From contig VNWV01000001.1 in assembly GCA_009801085.1 (NCBI GenBank), positions 806,001 to 870,000 on the forward strand: a stretch of DNA of 64,000 nucleotides, read 5' to 3'. Both the position numbers and the translations under genes were made by a program. Source of the DNA: Lasiodiplodia sp. COLG20. Taxonomy: Eukaryota; Ascomycota; Dothideomycetes; Botryosphaeriales; Botryosphaeriaceae. Positions 42,501 to 54,241 of this stretch are shown here, in pieces; positions within the stretch are counted from its first letter, which is position 1, and each line of letters begins with the position of its first letter. Under the pieces are notes generated by a model that searched no databases, was not told where the DNA came from, and saw only the letters and a program-made list of their open reading frames with translations.

Positions 42501-45500
42501 TTACAGGTACAAGCTTGCCGCATTGCAGATGTCTCGCTTGATCAGCTCTTGACACGTCTGCATCTTTGTGTAAAGCGTCGGGTCGCCAATGATGCGCGCC
42601 GCGTTCTTGACTTCTCTGCACGTCTCGTCTAGGCGCGTGATTACACGCACAATAGTGCCCTCCATGACGTCCGTCAGGTCTGTGATACGGTTGAAGGACA
42701 TACCGCGCGCCCACTCGTACACCACCTCGACCATGCCAAAACGCGGCCGACTGACGAAGTCGTTCGAGTCCTCAGAAGAAAGGATGACTTGGTGCAATGT
42801 CTGGATGTGGTTGACCTTCTCTGAGATCTCGATGATCTTGGCTTGACCTTGCTCTAGTCTCGGCGTTAGCGTAGGCGCCACGTCCGTCTTTTCCTGGAAG
42901 ACGAAGGCAGATAGCAGCGCTGCGATCTCCTCTGGTTCGAAATCAGCGAGTACGTTCTCCAGAACCAGCTCCGTGAGGACCAATTCGTCGGCAGAGTGGA
43001 TCTAGGCCGTGTAATTAGCTCAGAATATGAAGTCGCTTTGAAGCCGGGTGGAGGTACCTCGCAAGCTACTTTGCCCTTCAACTCGACTCTTGACTTTTCA
43101 TCAATGAAACCGAGGTCTTTTAGCACTGAGATTCGTTGCTCGTAGTCTGGAAGGAGCTGCAAGTTCTGATCTGACATAAGCTGACGCAGTTGCGCAATGT
43201 TCTCCTTGATAAGCCACTCATCGTGCGCCATGGCAAACTGTAAGAAAAGTCGGTCAGAGGGCGTCAATCGCCATTGCAGAACAGGGCAGAAAAGTTGGGC
43301 TGACTCACGTGCTGTAGGAACTTGGGGCATTTCAAGCACTTTCGCCCTTGGGCAAGCCCAGCCTGCTTGTTCCGTTCGTCGAGAAGACCTCTATATGTCA
43401 TGTCCTTGATGAACTTCGACAAGTTTATCTCATCCCAGTCTTCGAAGCTCCAGGATTCGCACAAAGGTTGGAGCTCATCACTCGCTAGCTTGAGTGCTTC
43501 TGGATCACCCTTCAGCACGTCGGCTAGTTCAATCTGGGGCGAATGTTAACACTACCTTTCCTGTTTTTGATGGAGCGAATGAAATTGGTGTAGTTGTAGG
43601 GCTGATTAACCTTGATGTGTGCGACCGTGATGCTTTCTACATCGCTCAGAGGGACTGAAGCTGCCTTGAGCCTCATGTCGGACGCATTGCGCGGCAGCGG
43701 CGCGAAGAACTTCGTAAACTCTGGAAGGTACGGGAGCAGGTCGCTTGGCTGACGCTTCGCGTTCGCACTAATCTCGAGTACCTGCACCGTTGGCTCATGG
43801 CCCTTGCTGATTCCATCTCTCAGGAGCATGCCAGCGGTGCGAATGCCGTCCTTGCGACGAGTCTTTAGTCCTCCATCCATGTCAAAGGTTTCGCTTTACT
43901 CACCTTCTTGTAGACTACCAGACGCCTAGCGTCGAATAAGCGTTTTCCAACAGGGGTGGCAAGCAGCGCGAGGTGAAGCTCATTGGTCAAGCGCTGATAT
44001 TTCATGCAAGCATCGTGGCAAAGCTCGAGGTCAACGTCGCAGATCTCACATGGCTCTCGCTTGATTTTTTCGAGGTCTGCTTCAGACAGCTTGACGGCCT
44101 TCTCGTGTTCGGGGAGAAGAGCTTGTGTGGCGTTCTCGCTGAAACTCCGCTTGATCATCTCTTCTATCTTCAGCGCCTCTACTCTCAGAAGGTTTAGTAT
44201 CATGTTGTATGTAAGCCTAAATTGTGAGCGGAGCTTTGTTGGATCGCCGAGAATCATCTGTCGCAGACGAGCAGCCGGGGGCGCTTCTTCGGCACCTGGT
44301 GCGACAATGATGACAGAGCCAACCGCATCGAGTCCTCTACGGCCTGCTCGACCGGCCATCTGGGTATACTCTCCCGGCAGAAGGTCTCGGAATTGGCGGC
44401 CATCATGCTTCCGGAATCCGGAGAAGACCACCGTCCTAGTGGGAAGGTTGAGACCCATGGCAAAGGTTTCTGTGGCGAACAGGATTTTGACCAGTGTCTT
44501 GGCAAAGAGTATCTCTACCACTTCCTTGACAATGGGCAGCATGCCGCCATGGTGGACAGCGATCCCTCGACTCAGCAGCTCACGGAGCCTCCGAATCTGA
44601 GGGAGTACTCTGTCCTCTGGTTTAAGGCGTGCAATAGACTTCTCGATGACCATGTGAATGGCGCTTTTCTCGGAAGCGGTACAGAAGTCCAAGTTTGCAA
44701 GCGCATCCGCATTTTCCTCGCAACGTTTCTTCGAGAAGACGAAGATACAGGCCGGCAGCAGATTCTCTTTGCGCAAGTGCTGGACGAGATGGACCCAGAT
44801 GTTCCTGTCCTGCGCAGCAGTTGTCCTTCCACCGCCACGCCCGGTACGAGCAATGTTGCCCCGCCCGCGTTGTGCTGGTGGACCGCCTCTTCCGCGCTGT
44901 TGGGCGCCTCCCCGTTGTTGGGCGCCTCCTCTCTGTTGAGCACCGCCCCTGCCGCCGCGCTGGTCTTGTCCACGCCCTCTTTGATTGGCCCCGCCTCGCG
45001 ATGCATTAGACTCCTCAGGCTTGGTTGCCTTGACCTTGTCCTTGCCTGACAGGATGTCATTGGCATCTTTCCATCCTTTTTCAATGAAGTGCTTGTCCGC
45101 GTCCACAATCTTGTGCATGACTTTGTTGGACCACAAGTAGTGCTCTAGTGGTACGGGACGTTTCGGTGTTGAGATAACGTAGATGTTCTTCTTCTTGGTT
45201 CTGCCTACCCAAGATGCAAATTCGTACGTGTTCGGGACTGTCGCAGAGAGAAGAATGAGAGTAACATGCTCTGGTAGCATGATGATGACTTCTTCCCACA
45301 CCACGCCACGCTCAAGGTCGTTGACATAGTGCACCTCGTCGAAGATGACGAATTCGACATCTCGGATAAGGTCTGCTCCTCGGTATAGCATGCTTCGAAG
45401 AATCTCAGTCGTCATAATCAGGCAGCTGGCCTCGGGGCGGATCTGGACGTCTCCTGTGAGGATTCCAACGTCCTCGAACTCATTTCTGAAATCTCTGAAC

Positions 45501-46627
45501 TTCTGATTGCTGAGAGCCTTGATCGGAGACGTGTATATTGCCTTTGTCATGTGCTTAGCAGCAAGCGCGATGGCATACTCGGCTACCACCGTTTTGCCAG
45601 CTGAAGTATGAGCTGCAACGAAGACTGAATCTCCATTCTCAAGATGATACACGGCTTCTTTCTGGAAAGTATCCAGTTCGAATGGCCACTCTCGTGCCAT
45701 GTCGGGTACGAGCTCCCTAAAGTTGGGAATGTCCCGATTGACATCAACCATGTGAGCCCACTCTTTAGCAGCCCTCCGTGTGCTCGCGAGCGTAAGGCTT
45801 CCGCGTGGAGCAAGTGCAGGGAATTCAACGGGCAGAAGAGAATCAATATCATCGTCATTCTCATCCCCCTCATCACCAGAGTCGCCCGTGGACGGCTGAG
45901 CACCGTCGATATCCTCGGTGGGAATGCCATCCACTGATCCAACGGGGGCAGGCTCTTCCCCCAGGGCATTCTCAACCTCCTCGGCACTCTGCTCATCGGT
46001 GCTTGCCTTCTTCTTGAAATCCAACCCTCGAGCGAATCCGGGCGGGATTTCGAGAAGGCCACCTTCCACGCCAAAATTTATGACGCGGTCCAATCCACCA
46101 AGCTTCTTGGTTCTTTCTGTTTGCTGGGCTTGCAAGAACTCGTCTTCCGCCGCCGCCACGGCTTCCACGCCGTCAAGGCCGCCGGGCGCAAAGGGAAAGA
46201 AGCCGGCAGCACCACGGACGAAGTCGGCTCTGTTGGCGGGTTTCCTGAGGAGGGACGTCGAGTTCTTAGCTGTGGCGCTGTTTGCAGGGACCGTGATTTC
46301 TTTATAGCCAGTTACACGGCCCTCTAAGCCTTCGCGAGTGAAGCGGATAATGGTACGCGTCTGCGTAGGAGCAAGCTCGAAAAGGTCGGCATAGTTGATT
46401 GGCGCATCCCATCTCTGCTGCAACTCATTGAGCCATTGAGCGTTGAATGCAGTAGAAGGGGTGAGGAACTCTTTCTCTAGTTCTTGCTTGAACTCGTCCT
46501 TGGTTTGCCGCGTGCGTTTGCGTGGTCGCTGCTCCTCCAGGATCGAGTCAATCCAGTCAGGATCGCTCGCCGTGGCAGAGTCGGCCGCAAGGCTGACGCG
46601 TTCGAAGGCCTGGGTTAGGCCCTCCAT
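42501..46627 (-). CDS. ski2: Ski2 DExH-box RNA helicase of the SKI complex
   Basis: Five exons, 46627-43904, 43862-43611, 43533-43309, 43237-43058 and 43001-42501, encode 1293 aa, close to yeast Ski2. In order: an N-terminal arm ('[20 protein letters not shown]'), RecA1 with Walker A '[15 protein letters not shown]' (about residue 340) and DEVH '[12 protein letters not shown]' (about 430), '[15 protein letters not shown]', then an arch insertion with an RGG-rich linker at about residues 540-600. RecA2 follows with '[17 protein letters not shown]', '[15 protein letters not shown]' and motif VI '[12 protein letters not shown]', and then the Ski2/Mtr4 C-terminal helical (DSHCT) domain ending '[11 protein letters not shown]'. 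It unwinds mRNA for 3'-5' decay by the cytoplasmic exosome. The second intron (43610-43534) has an unusual GTTAAT donor, but it restores the frame and has a TTAAC branch site. Confidence 0.95.
44893..44947 (-). repeat. Imperfect tandem repeat encoding RGGAQQ units in ski2
   Basis: Three to four copies of an 18-bp unit encode consecutive Arg-Gly-Gly-Ala-Gln-Gln in the arch linker of Ski2, inside a longer RG/RGG-rich segment (about 44820-45000). Copies differ at synonymous positions, so this is an older in-frame expansion. RGG boxes commonly bind RNA and are arginine-methylated. Confidence 0.7.
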
Positions 46628-47293
46628 GTTGCTATGTGTGGAACGCGAAGAAGCCGTGCGGTGGTGAGTTGGTGCAGGGCGGCGTGGGCTTGGACGCGTC
46701 GTGGTCGCGGTGTCTGGCAAACGCTGCTGCCAGCATGACGCATGCGCAGCTGCGGCTCCTTCTCGCTTGCGCGAGTCGCTCCCGCATGTCGATAGGGCCA
46801 CCACGAATCATGAGACACAAAACAAAACACACTGCCGTGTCGCGGTCGGAAAAGCGTTAGCGCCCGGCATGATAACTCGCCCGCTATAGACCAAGGCCCG
46901 CCTTAGTGCAGCGGCTCTTGAACGTGGTACAATCCTTCAACTTCCGACCGGGTGACCAACACGGGCCGAGAGTGTGCCTGGCCCGCGCGGAAGGCGGCGG
47001 CGTGTGCACACTGATTGCGCCAGTATTGCTTCCAGACGGAAGATAGCCCGATCGGCAGGCACACACAAGCCACGTTCCCTAAAATAAAAATTGACGACAC
47101 ACAAGGCGTTCTTCGCATTCTTCACGGTTAAAGTTCAGCCACCTGCTGCCGTGCATTTCGCTAAGTGCCAGTGTATCGGTAGCCATACCGCTTCGTTCAC
47201 CGCCGCGCAATCTCTTGACAGGATATCCCGTTCTCCCACTTCCGAAATGACCCCTAACGCCTCGCTATGCATACGATGAAACAGCCTCGGCAG
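46628..47293. other. Intergenic, ski2 promoter and csm3 3' flank
   Basis: About 0.67 kb between the ski2 start and the csm3 stop. It holds an ACGCGT hexamer near 46693. A frame open upstream of the ski2 ATG (to 46804) is low-complexity and taken as leader. No gene is seen. Confidence 0.55.
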
Positions 47294-48331
47294 CTACCAA
47301 TCCTCTAGCCCCTCCATAGCCTCCATCTCATCTGCGAACTCATCATCCTTGTTTTCCTCCCGAGGTGATTTGCGATAATCTGATGCTGGTCCCGGTCCCG
47401 ATCTGCTCATGGGTGCGCTCCCCGGCGCTCCGTTCATTTCTTCTGCAAATAGAGCATCCAGTTCGTCTTCGTCGGGTTCATCGGCTCTCTGACTCGAGGT
47501 TGCGGGCATCGCCGTAGGGGCAGGCACGTCCTCCGTCAGCAGGGCATCCAACTCATCGTCGTCAGGTTCCCCAGCGAGCTGGCTTGGCGCGGCATCCGTG
47601 TGTGTGGTTTGTGCTTCCATCGCCTGATGTTGCTCACCGTCACTCCGCGGCTCTGTCTCCTGATGCTCGTCATCCGCACGGGTCATGCCCGCTGCCGTGT
47701 CTTCAGCCTCCTGTTCTCCTTCTTGAAGCCCCGTCTCCATCTCCTCCGATCGCTTGGGTTTTCCCTCGTTGATCCACTCCCTCCGCATAATTTGCATCCG
47801 TTTCTTATGTCCGAGTTTCTCAGTGATGGCCAGTCCGTCCGCAAACTTTGCCCTCGGGTAAAGGTCATCGAGCCACAGCTGGTACATGTTCAGGAGACGC
47901 GCAACATCCGAAAACTGGGGTGAAGGGTTAGCGAGCTCTGCTCATTCCGGAGAAATTGTCTGACCTCGTGGCCTTTTCCTTTGAACCTGAGTTTTTCCTT
48001 GGAGATCCTGCGCAATCTCGGAATACCGGCTGCAGAAAGAAGGCTGCGTGCTTCATCAGCGAGGATTCTGCTTCACGCGAAATTCGCACGGGACTGACCG
48101 GGCTTCGTCAAGTTTCGCAATCGGTTGTCTCTTCTTTGCGACCGTGACTTCTTCGTCAATGCCCAGAGTCGTCGTGTTCTGTTTGCTCGCTTGTCCTGAG
48201 TGGTCGCCGCTAGGTCGGCCGGTGTCTATCTCGTTGAAGATGTCATCCATGGATGCGTCATAATCGAACATGTCGTCGAGATCATCATTTGCTGCCGAGC
48301 CGGGGCGGGGTCGTGCTGCCGGCGACGTCAT
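47294..48331 (-). CDS. csm3: Replication fork protection component Csm3/Swi3 (TIPIN)
   Basis: Three exons, 48331-48099, 48043-47965 and 47914-47294, encode 310 aa; the introns are 55 and 50 bp (GTCAGT and GTCAGA donors). The Swi3 domain spans about residues 68-155: 'PIAKLDEARLLSAAGIPRLR', 'ISKEKLRFKGKGHEFSDV', 'LLNMYQLWLDDLYPRAKFA' and 'KRMQIMRREWINEGKP'. With Tof1/Swi1 it forms the complex that stabilises stalled replication forks and supports checkpoint signalling and cohesion. The C-terminal half is acidic and probably disordered, with two copies of an E-P-D-x-D-E-L-D-A-L motif, and the N-terminus has a related 'NDDLDDMFDYD'. The divergent promoter carries paired MCB boxes, fitting S-phase expression. 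Confidence 0.94.
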
Positions 48332-48829
48332 ATTGAGTGATAGTTCGTGACTTGGGAAGCTGCTCGGCTCGAATGGGAGTGTATGAAGGCGGCAAAGCTG
48401 TTATCAGTCTCGCAAGCGGTCTTGCACGCGGGCGTAAATGTGTTGGAACGCAGACGCGCCGAGCGAAACGCGTCTCTCTACTGGGAGACGCGTCGGGCTC
48501 GCTTAAGGAGCGGCTAGCGCAAAGCGCCGATTGACCAACCTTGATTGAAGGTGCCTGGCGGCAAACCCTACCTACCGCCCAACCTCGGAACCTTGCGACA
48601 ACCGCGTGCACTCCAACAACAGAGCAATATTTTTGCGCTCGCCATCTAGCTACTGAATCCAGTTTAGCGGTTCTTTCCGCAGCCGCGTGGTTCATCCCAT
48701 CCCTGTCCGGCTCCAATAGCCGCTTCGCCTCACAACGTCACCTCGTGACCGACGAGCGTGCTGCGGGGCCAGCAACACCATCACGTTGACGCCGGCCATT
48801 ACGACATACCTGCCGCCATCCTCTGCAGC
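48332..48829. promoter_or_regulatory. Divergent promoter csm3 / hpr1
   Basis: About 500 bp between divergent start codons. It contains two ACGCGT boxes (separate entry) nearer to csm3. The hpr1 side ends in a short leader before the ATG at 48830. No gene is seen. Confidence 0.65.
48468..48493. promoter_or_regulatory. Inverted pair of MCB (MluI cell-cycle box) elements
   Basis: ACGCGT occurs at 48468-48473 and 48488-48493, about 140-160 bp upstream of the csm3 ATG. The elements sit inside an inverted repeat: ACGCGTCTC at 48468-48476 and GAGACGCGT at 48485-48493, with an 8-bp spacer. ACGCGT is the binding site of the fungal MBF (Mbp1-Swi6) G1/S factor, which drives replication genes, so csm3 is the likely target. 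Confidence 0.65.
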
Positions 48830-51139
48830 ATGGCATTTCCTGCTGTAGACTCAGTCGAGGCTGTGACCCGGCGGTTCAAGGAGCTCCTTGAGAAGGCTCG
48901 AAAGGTCAAGCCCAGCGATTCTATCGAGCCGCAGATCTCCGCCACCGATCTACTGGACGGCGAATCGCTGCTCTTGAGTGAAAATATCCAGAATCAGGTG
49001 TCTCACAACACCGTTGCAGAAATTGCCGCAAAGAATCTCTTGCACCACCTCGTGGTACGCGTCTGTCTGATGCGTTTGCCTTGCTACTAACGGCGAAACT
49101 GACCGAGCCACAGGCGACCACCACCATCGATGATCCTTCGTTTGTTCAAGTCTGGAATCTTCTTGACGTAGTCTTGACATGTAGCGAGCGCAGTATGTCC
49201 CTACCCAAACCCGCTTTTTCTGAACGCTAACCTGACGCTGTCAAAGACCAGTGTGATGGCTTACTCATCTTCTATCTTGCTGAAGAGCTGCTTGACAGTC
49301 AGAGCATCGATGGATGCAGGCGGGTTTTCGACTACCTCGAATCTCGGAGGGAACGCCTAGTAGCTGTAAGTACACCCCAAGAGTCTCATCGTGAAACCGG
49401 TCTCATATGCCTCATATAGGGTGACTTTCTCCAAAACTCAGGCGCCAGCAAGCGTATAGTCGTGCTACGATTCTGCAACGAACTGCTCCGGCGGCTGTCT
49501 CGTGCGGAGGACGCAGTGTTCTGCGGACGCGTCTTCATTTTCCTGTTTCAGACATTCCCTCTTGGCGACAAGAGCTCGGTCAACTCACGCGGCGAGTTTC
49601 ACGTCGAAAATGCAACGGTGTTCGACGAACCCGCATCTTCCAAGGACGAAAAGTCCGATGGGATGGAATTAGATCCCGACTCAAAGCAAGAAGTTCCATC
49701 AATCACGACTGAGAGCGCACCTACGGATGATGATGCCAAGGCAGAACAGAAGAAGGATAGCCGAGTACTGGACACCGATCCGCTGTATCCCATCTTCTGG
49801 ACCTTGCAACAAGCTTTCTCTAATCCGCCGAAGCTGTTCTCGGACGAGTACCTTACTGAATTCAAGGCTGGGATCGAACATACTATTGCCAAGTTCAAGG
49901 ATGTCCCGAAAGTCATGCCGACAAAAAAACAGGACAAGAGCGACGACAAGGAAGGGCCTAAGAACGAAAGCAAGCTCGAGGGCAGGGCCGAGAGAAGAGA
50001 CGAGAGCGCAGGTGTTGAAGACGGCCGAGGGGTAAAGCGAAAGCACGACGACGCCGAGGAGGAGTTCGCAAGCCCCTATAACCCAAAATACCTGACGAGC
50101 CGAGACCTGTTCGAACTAGAGGTTTGTGCTGTGTCGAAAATTCAAATTGGCGAAATTGCTAATCGACCATTCAGCTGAGCGATTTGGCATTCCAGAGGCA
50201 CATCCTGGTGCAGGCGCTGGTCCTCCTTGATTTCCTACTATCATTGACAGAGAAGTCGAAGGAGAAGACCCAAAAATGGTTGTCGGCCGTGAACAATCCG
50301 AATCGAGCGGTTCAATACACTTACACTCTAAGTGCTGCAGATGTAAGTAGATCTTAGTTTGCGCATCCCGAGCACAGGGATCCGATCTGGCGCTCTGACG
50401 CAAGGCATAGGCCGAATGGGCATCAAAGACCAGGACAGCGATCACGACTTATCTCCAGCTTCTCCCGGACGGCAAATTCTATTACCGGATGGTGGACACG
50501 GTCCTCTCTCGCGACAAAAACTGGGTCCGTTGGAAGATGGAGAGCTGTCCACCAATCGCACAGCCGCCTGTTTCTCCCAGCGAGTTCCAGGAGGCCAAGA
50601 CAGGAGCACAGCGTGCGTGCACGAACAAGCGGCTCAAATCGGCCGCGCTGGGGTCGTTGAACCTGTCATTTCTCTCTGATGCGGCGGCGAGCAGTGGGCT
50701 GCAGGGGCTGAAGGAGCCGTCCAGGTACGCTGCGCGGGCAAGGGAAGCATTCGGAGCGTAGCTAACCAAATGCAGGTACACTATCCCCACGGCCGAATCG
50801 CTGCACAGGGGAATACAGGAGGACGAATTAGATTTGGAGATGGCCATGACGGACGAGGATAAGCACAGGTTGCAGGAGGCTAAAGCAAGCAAAACGTGGA
50901 GGGCGCTCCGCATTGCATCCAAGGACAGGCTAAGCTTATTCGACAAGATCGACGACGGCAGGCAGCTCCAGGCGCTGTTCGAGCCCGAAGGCGGCGACGA
51001 CGCAGGCAAAGACGAGCGGACGGCGACCGAGGCGGCGGAGAGCAAGGTTGACGGGTCCGTGGCGGAAGCGGCATCGCAGGTGCAGATGCAGGAGGAACAA
51101 CGGGCCGAGCAGCAAGGCAGTCAAGTGACAACACGGTGA
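48830..51139 (+). CDS. hpr1: THO complex subunit 1 (Hpr1/THOC1)
   Basis: Seven exons, 48830-49054, 49114-49192, 49247-49365, 49420-50121, 50175-50342, 50411-50724 and 50776-51139, encode 656 aa. The THOC1 signature region is clear: 'QCDGLLIFYLAEELLDSQS', 'ASKRIVVLRFCNELLRRLSR', 'AEDAVFCGRVFIFLFQTFPL' and 'EFHVENATVF', then 'LDTDPLYPIFWTLQQAFSNP', 'ALVLLDFLLSLTEKSKEK' and 'DTVLSRDKNWVRWKMESCPP'. Between them is a charged insert with an NLS-like 'GVKRKHDDAEEE'. THO acts in the nucleus in co-transcriptional mRNP assembly and export and prevents R-loops. The C-terminus is acidic/Gln-rich. All six introns are 50-70 bp and frame-exact. Confidence 0.94.
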
Positions 51140-54100
51140 AGTAGAAACAAGGCCAAGAGCGCTGGCGATCGCCTCAGGCATGCAGGCACGGCGGCGCATT
51201 CTGCCGAAATGATGCTCATAGAACGTCGATCCCGGGTGGTGAGCGATACGGACTGCGATCTTATGACATGGGGGCGGCGCTATGACAGCCCAGGTTTGCG
51301 CAAGAGACGAGATTGCTGGGCCAGTCGGTGGTGTCGTTTGCACCAGCGCGTTGGTGTCTCAGCCCAGTGCGCAGCGCTGCTAGAAAGAGATCGTGGCGCC
51401 GCGGCCGTCTGGGGCGATCCACGCCGCTGCTTGCCAACGGTGCGTGCGGGCAGCGGCTGTGATACGTTTTGCGACCGCCACCTGCACACGCGGACGCGGA
51501 CGAGAGCGAGTTGGAGGTTGGGGGGGCCAGAGGGCCGGCGGTCCTGGCTTGGCGGCAGGCGGCGTCTGGCGTCTAGCGGGCAGGCAGCGCGCCCCGACGG
51601 GCAGCGAGCTCGCTGCGCGCGTGCGTTGCAGCTGGCATGTGGCCTGGTACGGCAGCGGTGGCCACGCGCAACGGCGGCACGGCTGGTACAATGCATGCTG
51701 CCGACGCCGCCGCCGCTCCTCCAGCCCCTAGGCCCTGCGGCCGTTAGGTACTGCTCTGCTGCTGCCGCCTCGCTGATTGCGGGCGCGGCGCTGCGTCAGC
51801 GGGGCGCCCGGCACCGAGTTCTCCTGGTCGTCTGCACGTCTCCGAGCATGAAACATGCCCGCGTTTTTCTGAATCACTACTCCTCCACCACAAGCGAGCC
51901 GACCCTGGAGCACATCAAACCGCCGCGCCACGGGCGACTGAACCCTAGAATAATTTCCGTCGGCGGAGAAGAGGCTCCTTCATTTCCATCCTGCCGCCGG
52001 CGAGTCGCCAGCGCGCCGGATCAGGCGAGGCTGCTCGTTCGCTCGGCCCGCGTCGCCCTGCGCGAGCTCGCTGCTGTCCACGCTGTCCCCGTCCCGCTTC
52101 AGCAACACGCCCGTCCGCCGCGAAACCACCACTGTCTCCCAGGCCTGGCCGTTGGCCTTTCAATGCCCGCCGCCCGGGCCGGGGGAGCCGGGGCGCACGA
52201 CCAGGCACCCGCCCAGGTACAGGCCCAGACACACGCGCACCAGCCCTCAGCAACGCTCGCCGCCGTGTCGCCGGCTCTCGCGCGTAGGTCGAGCAGAACG
52301 CGCCCCCAGACGCCTCCGCCGGCCCCGGGGCGCCTGCCGCCATTCTCTGCTCGCCCCTGTCCTGTGGCGACAGCGCGGCGCCGCCAAGTCAGTGCCCGCA
52401 GCGCGCCCTCGTCGACTGCTCTAAGCGCGAGATGACGCTCGTGTCCACCGGGCGCGAGTAGGCCCGCTCGTCGACGTCCGCCCACGCTGGCGGCCTGCGT
52501 CTGGAGAGTCGGCTCGCCGCGCGGTGGCCGTGGCGGCCCGGGAGTGCCCTAAACGCGAGATCTCTACGTCGAGATCTGTGAGCCGCTAGTACATGATGTA
52601 CCGGCGGCGACGGCAAGTCTAGCCTGGCGTGGCATGCTCGCTCCAGTCAACGATCGTGCGTGCGCATCAGCCGGGGGGCGGGCGGCCAGCCCAGGTCGGC
52701 AATCGAGCTCTCCACCGCACACGCAGATGAGGAGGCGGACATTCATGCAGCGCGAGGCTTCAGGGCTGATGCACGTTTTTCTTGTTCCTGACGCAATCTC
52801 CCTCGCGCGCTGCCGGTGCTGGCGACCCGCCCTGACTAGAGGCGTGTACCGAGGGCGGGCCCGAATCAGGCAGGCCAGGAACAGCCGCCCGGATCATGGA
52901 TGCTTCCCAGCTGGAGCTGCCATGCCCGCCGGCCAGAGACCCCGCAACAAGCGTTGCCGAGCCCTGCCTCACCGCGGCGGGTCCTCGAGGCTCCCGAGCT
53001 CGCTCAGGCCAATGAGCCTGCCGCTCCGTCCAGGCCTGCGCTGCACGCCACGGATCACCTGTGCTCTTCGGCGCAACCCGTCTGGCTCCCTGTCCGTCCT
53101 GGAGCGAGCCGTGTAGTCGGTCCCTCCTGCTCTTCGACGGCGAGATGCTTGGCCTCCCGTTTGTTCCAAAAGCCTAGCATTCGCGGGTCCGCTGATGCGT
53201 CACCTCTCTTTTCCCCTAGGAGTTCGTCCCGAGGTACCGCTCTGCGTGCGCCCAACTTTTTTTTACCAAGCTGCCTGCTGACGGTCTTCCAGTGATGCCC
53301 TGCGCCGTGTAACCTCAGCTTCTTGCTCTTTCGCTTGTTGCTTTCGTTTTTTGCCCTGTTGTTGGCGCGAGCCCGTCCGATCGTTGCTTCGCTTTTCGAT
53401 TCTTCACGCCCTCGATTTACCCGGCCTCCACGCCCACCTGCCGTTTGTCCTGGTATGGCCTCGCCCTCCTTGCCGCGTTGGCTAAGCGCTGATGTATCCT
53501 CGTGCCTGTCAGACTCTGCCTGTGTGGACCCTGGCCCAGCCGCCGTGCGCCGCGCCATTTACCATCGCAGATATCTAGTCGCCGCCAATACGCCTTTGCA
53601 CGCCCACTGCCGGGGCAGAGCTACGTCAAACTCAATCCTCCACCGGCCTGTCAACTTGACACCGTTGCCGCGAAGGCCTTGACCGCGCTGCGTGCTGCTT
53701 GCAGGGAAGCTCGCTTCATCTTGCCCGCCGAAACGGAAATCGGGCCCTCCACCCCCAAGCAGACGCCAGCGGATTAATCCCACAAACCACAGGCCCGCCG
53801 CGCCGAGGACGCCCGCCGTGCAAAGGAACGTATCCGTCTCGAGCTGTGCTGGCCGCGTTGAAGTTGCACCAACGCCCGCAGCAAAAGTCGTCTTTCCAGA
53901 AGCGTACCCCGCATTGGGTTATCTTTTCTTGCTTTTCGCCTGCAAAGCCCAGGTCTCTGCAAAGGCTTGCAACAGCGCACGCCTCGGGGCACACTGCACG
54001 AAACCTGCGACTTGCAAGGGTCGCTCAGGACGCCTGTAGCCGCTCCCGCCTACCATCCTTGCTCGCTGGTCATTCGATCTCGAGCACCCCGGCATCCTGC

Positions 54101-54241
54101 ATCGAGACAGCTTGTACGTAGCCCGTTCTTTGTTTGGCCCTCCCAAGCTGCCTTGACTGACCGCAAGCTTCCGCGTCCAGCCACATTCAAGCTCAATTTC
54201 CATACGTCTTCTCCAGTTCGAGTCCCAGTCACGATCTGCCA
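51140..54241. other. Gene-poor, GC-rich region upstream of the homeobox gene
   Basis: About 3.1 kb. Long but meaningless open frames occur on both strands (e.g. plus 51209-52435, 408 codons, rich in Arg, Pro and Ala), an effect of very high GC. From about 53200 to 54240 the plus strand turns pyrimidine-rich with TTCTT tracts, as is common in fungal promoters and 5' leaders, so a long 5' UTR of the homeobox gene is plausible. No gene is recognised. Confidence 0.5.

Noticed and set aside
38156..51139. Functional cluster of nuclear transport, RNA decay, fork protection and THO genes
   Set aside because: The genes are ubiquitous housekeeping genes on both strands with normal spacing. Adjacency is most simply chance, apart from the shared csm3/hpr1 promoter.
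51209..52435. 408-codon Arg/Ala/Pro-rich plus-strand frame
   Set aside because: It sits in extremely GC-rich DNA where all frames are open. The product resembles no protein.
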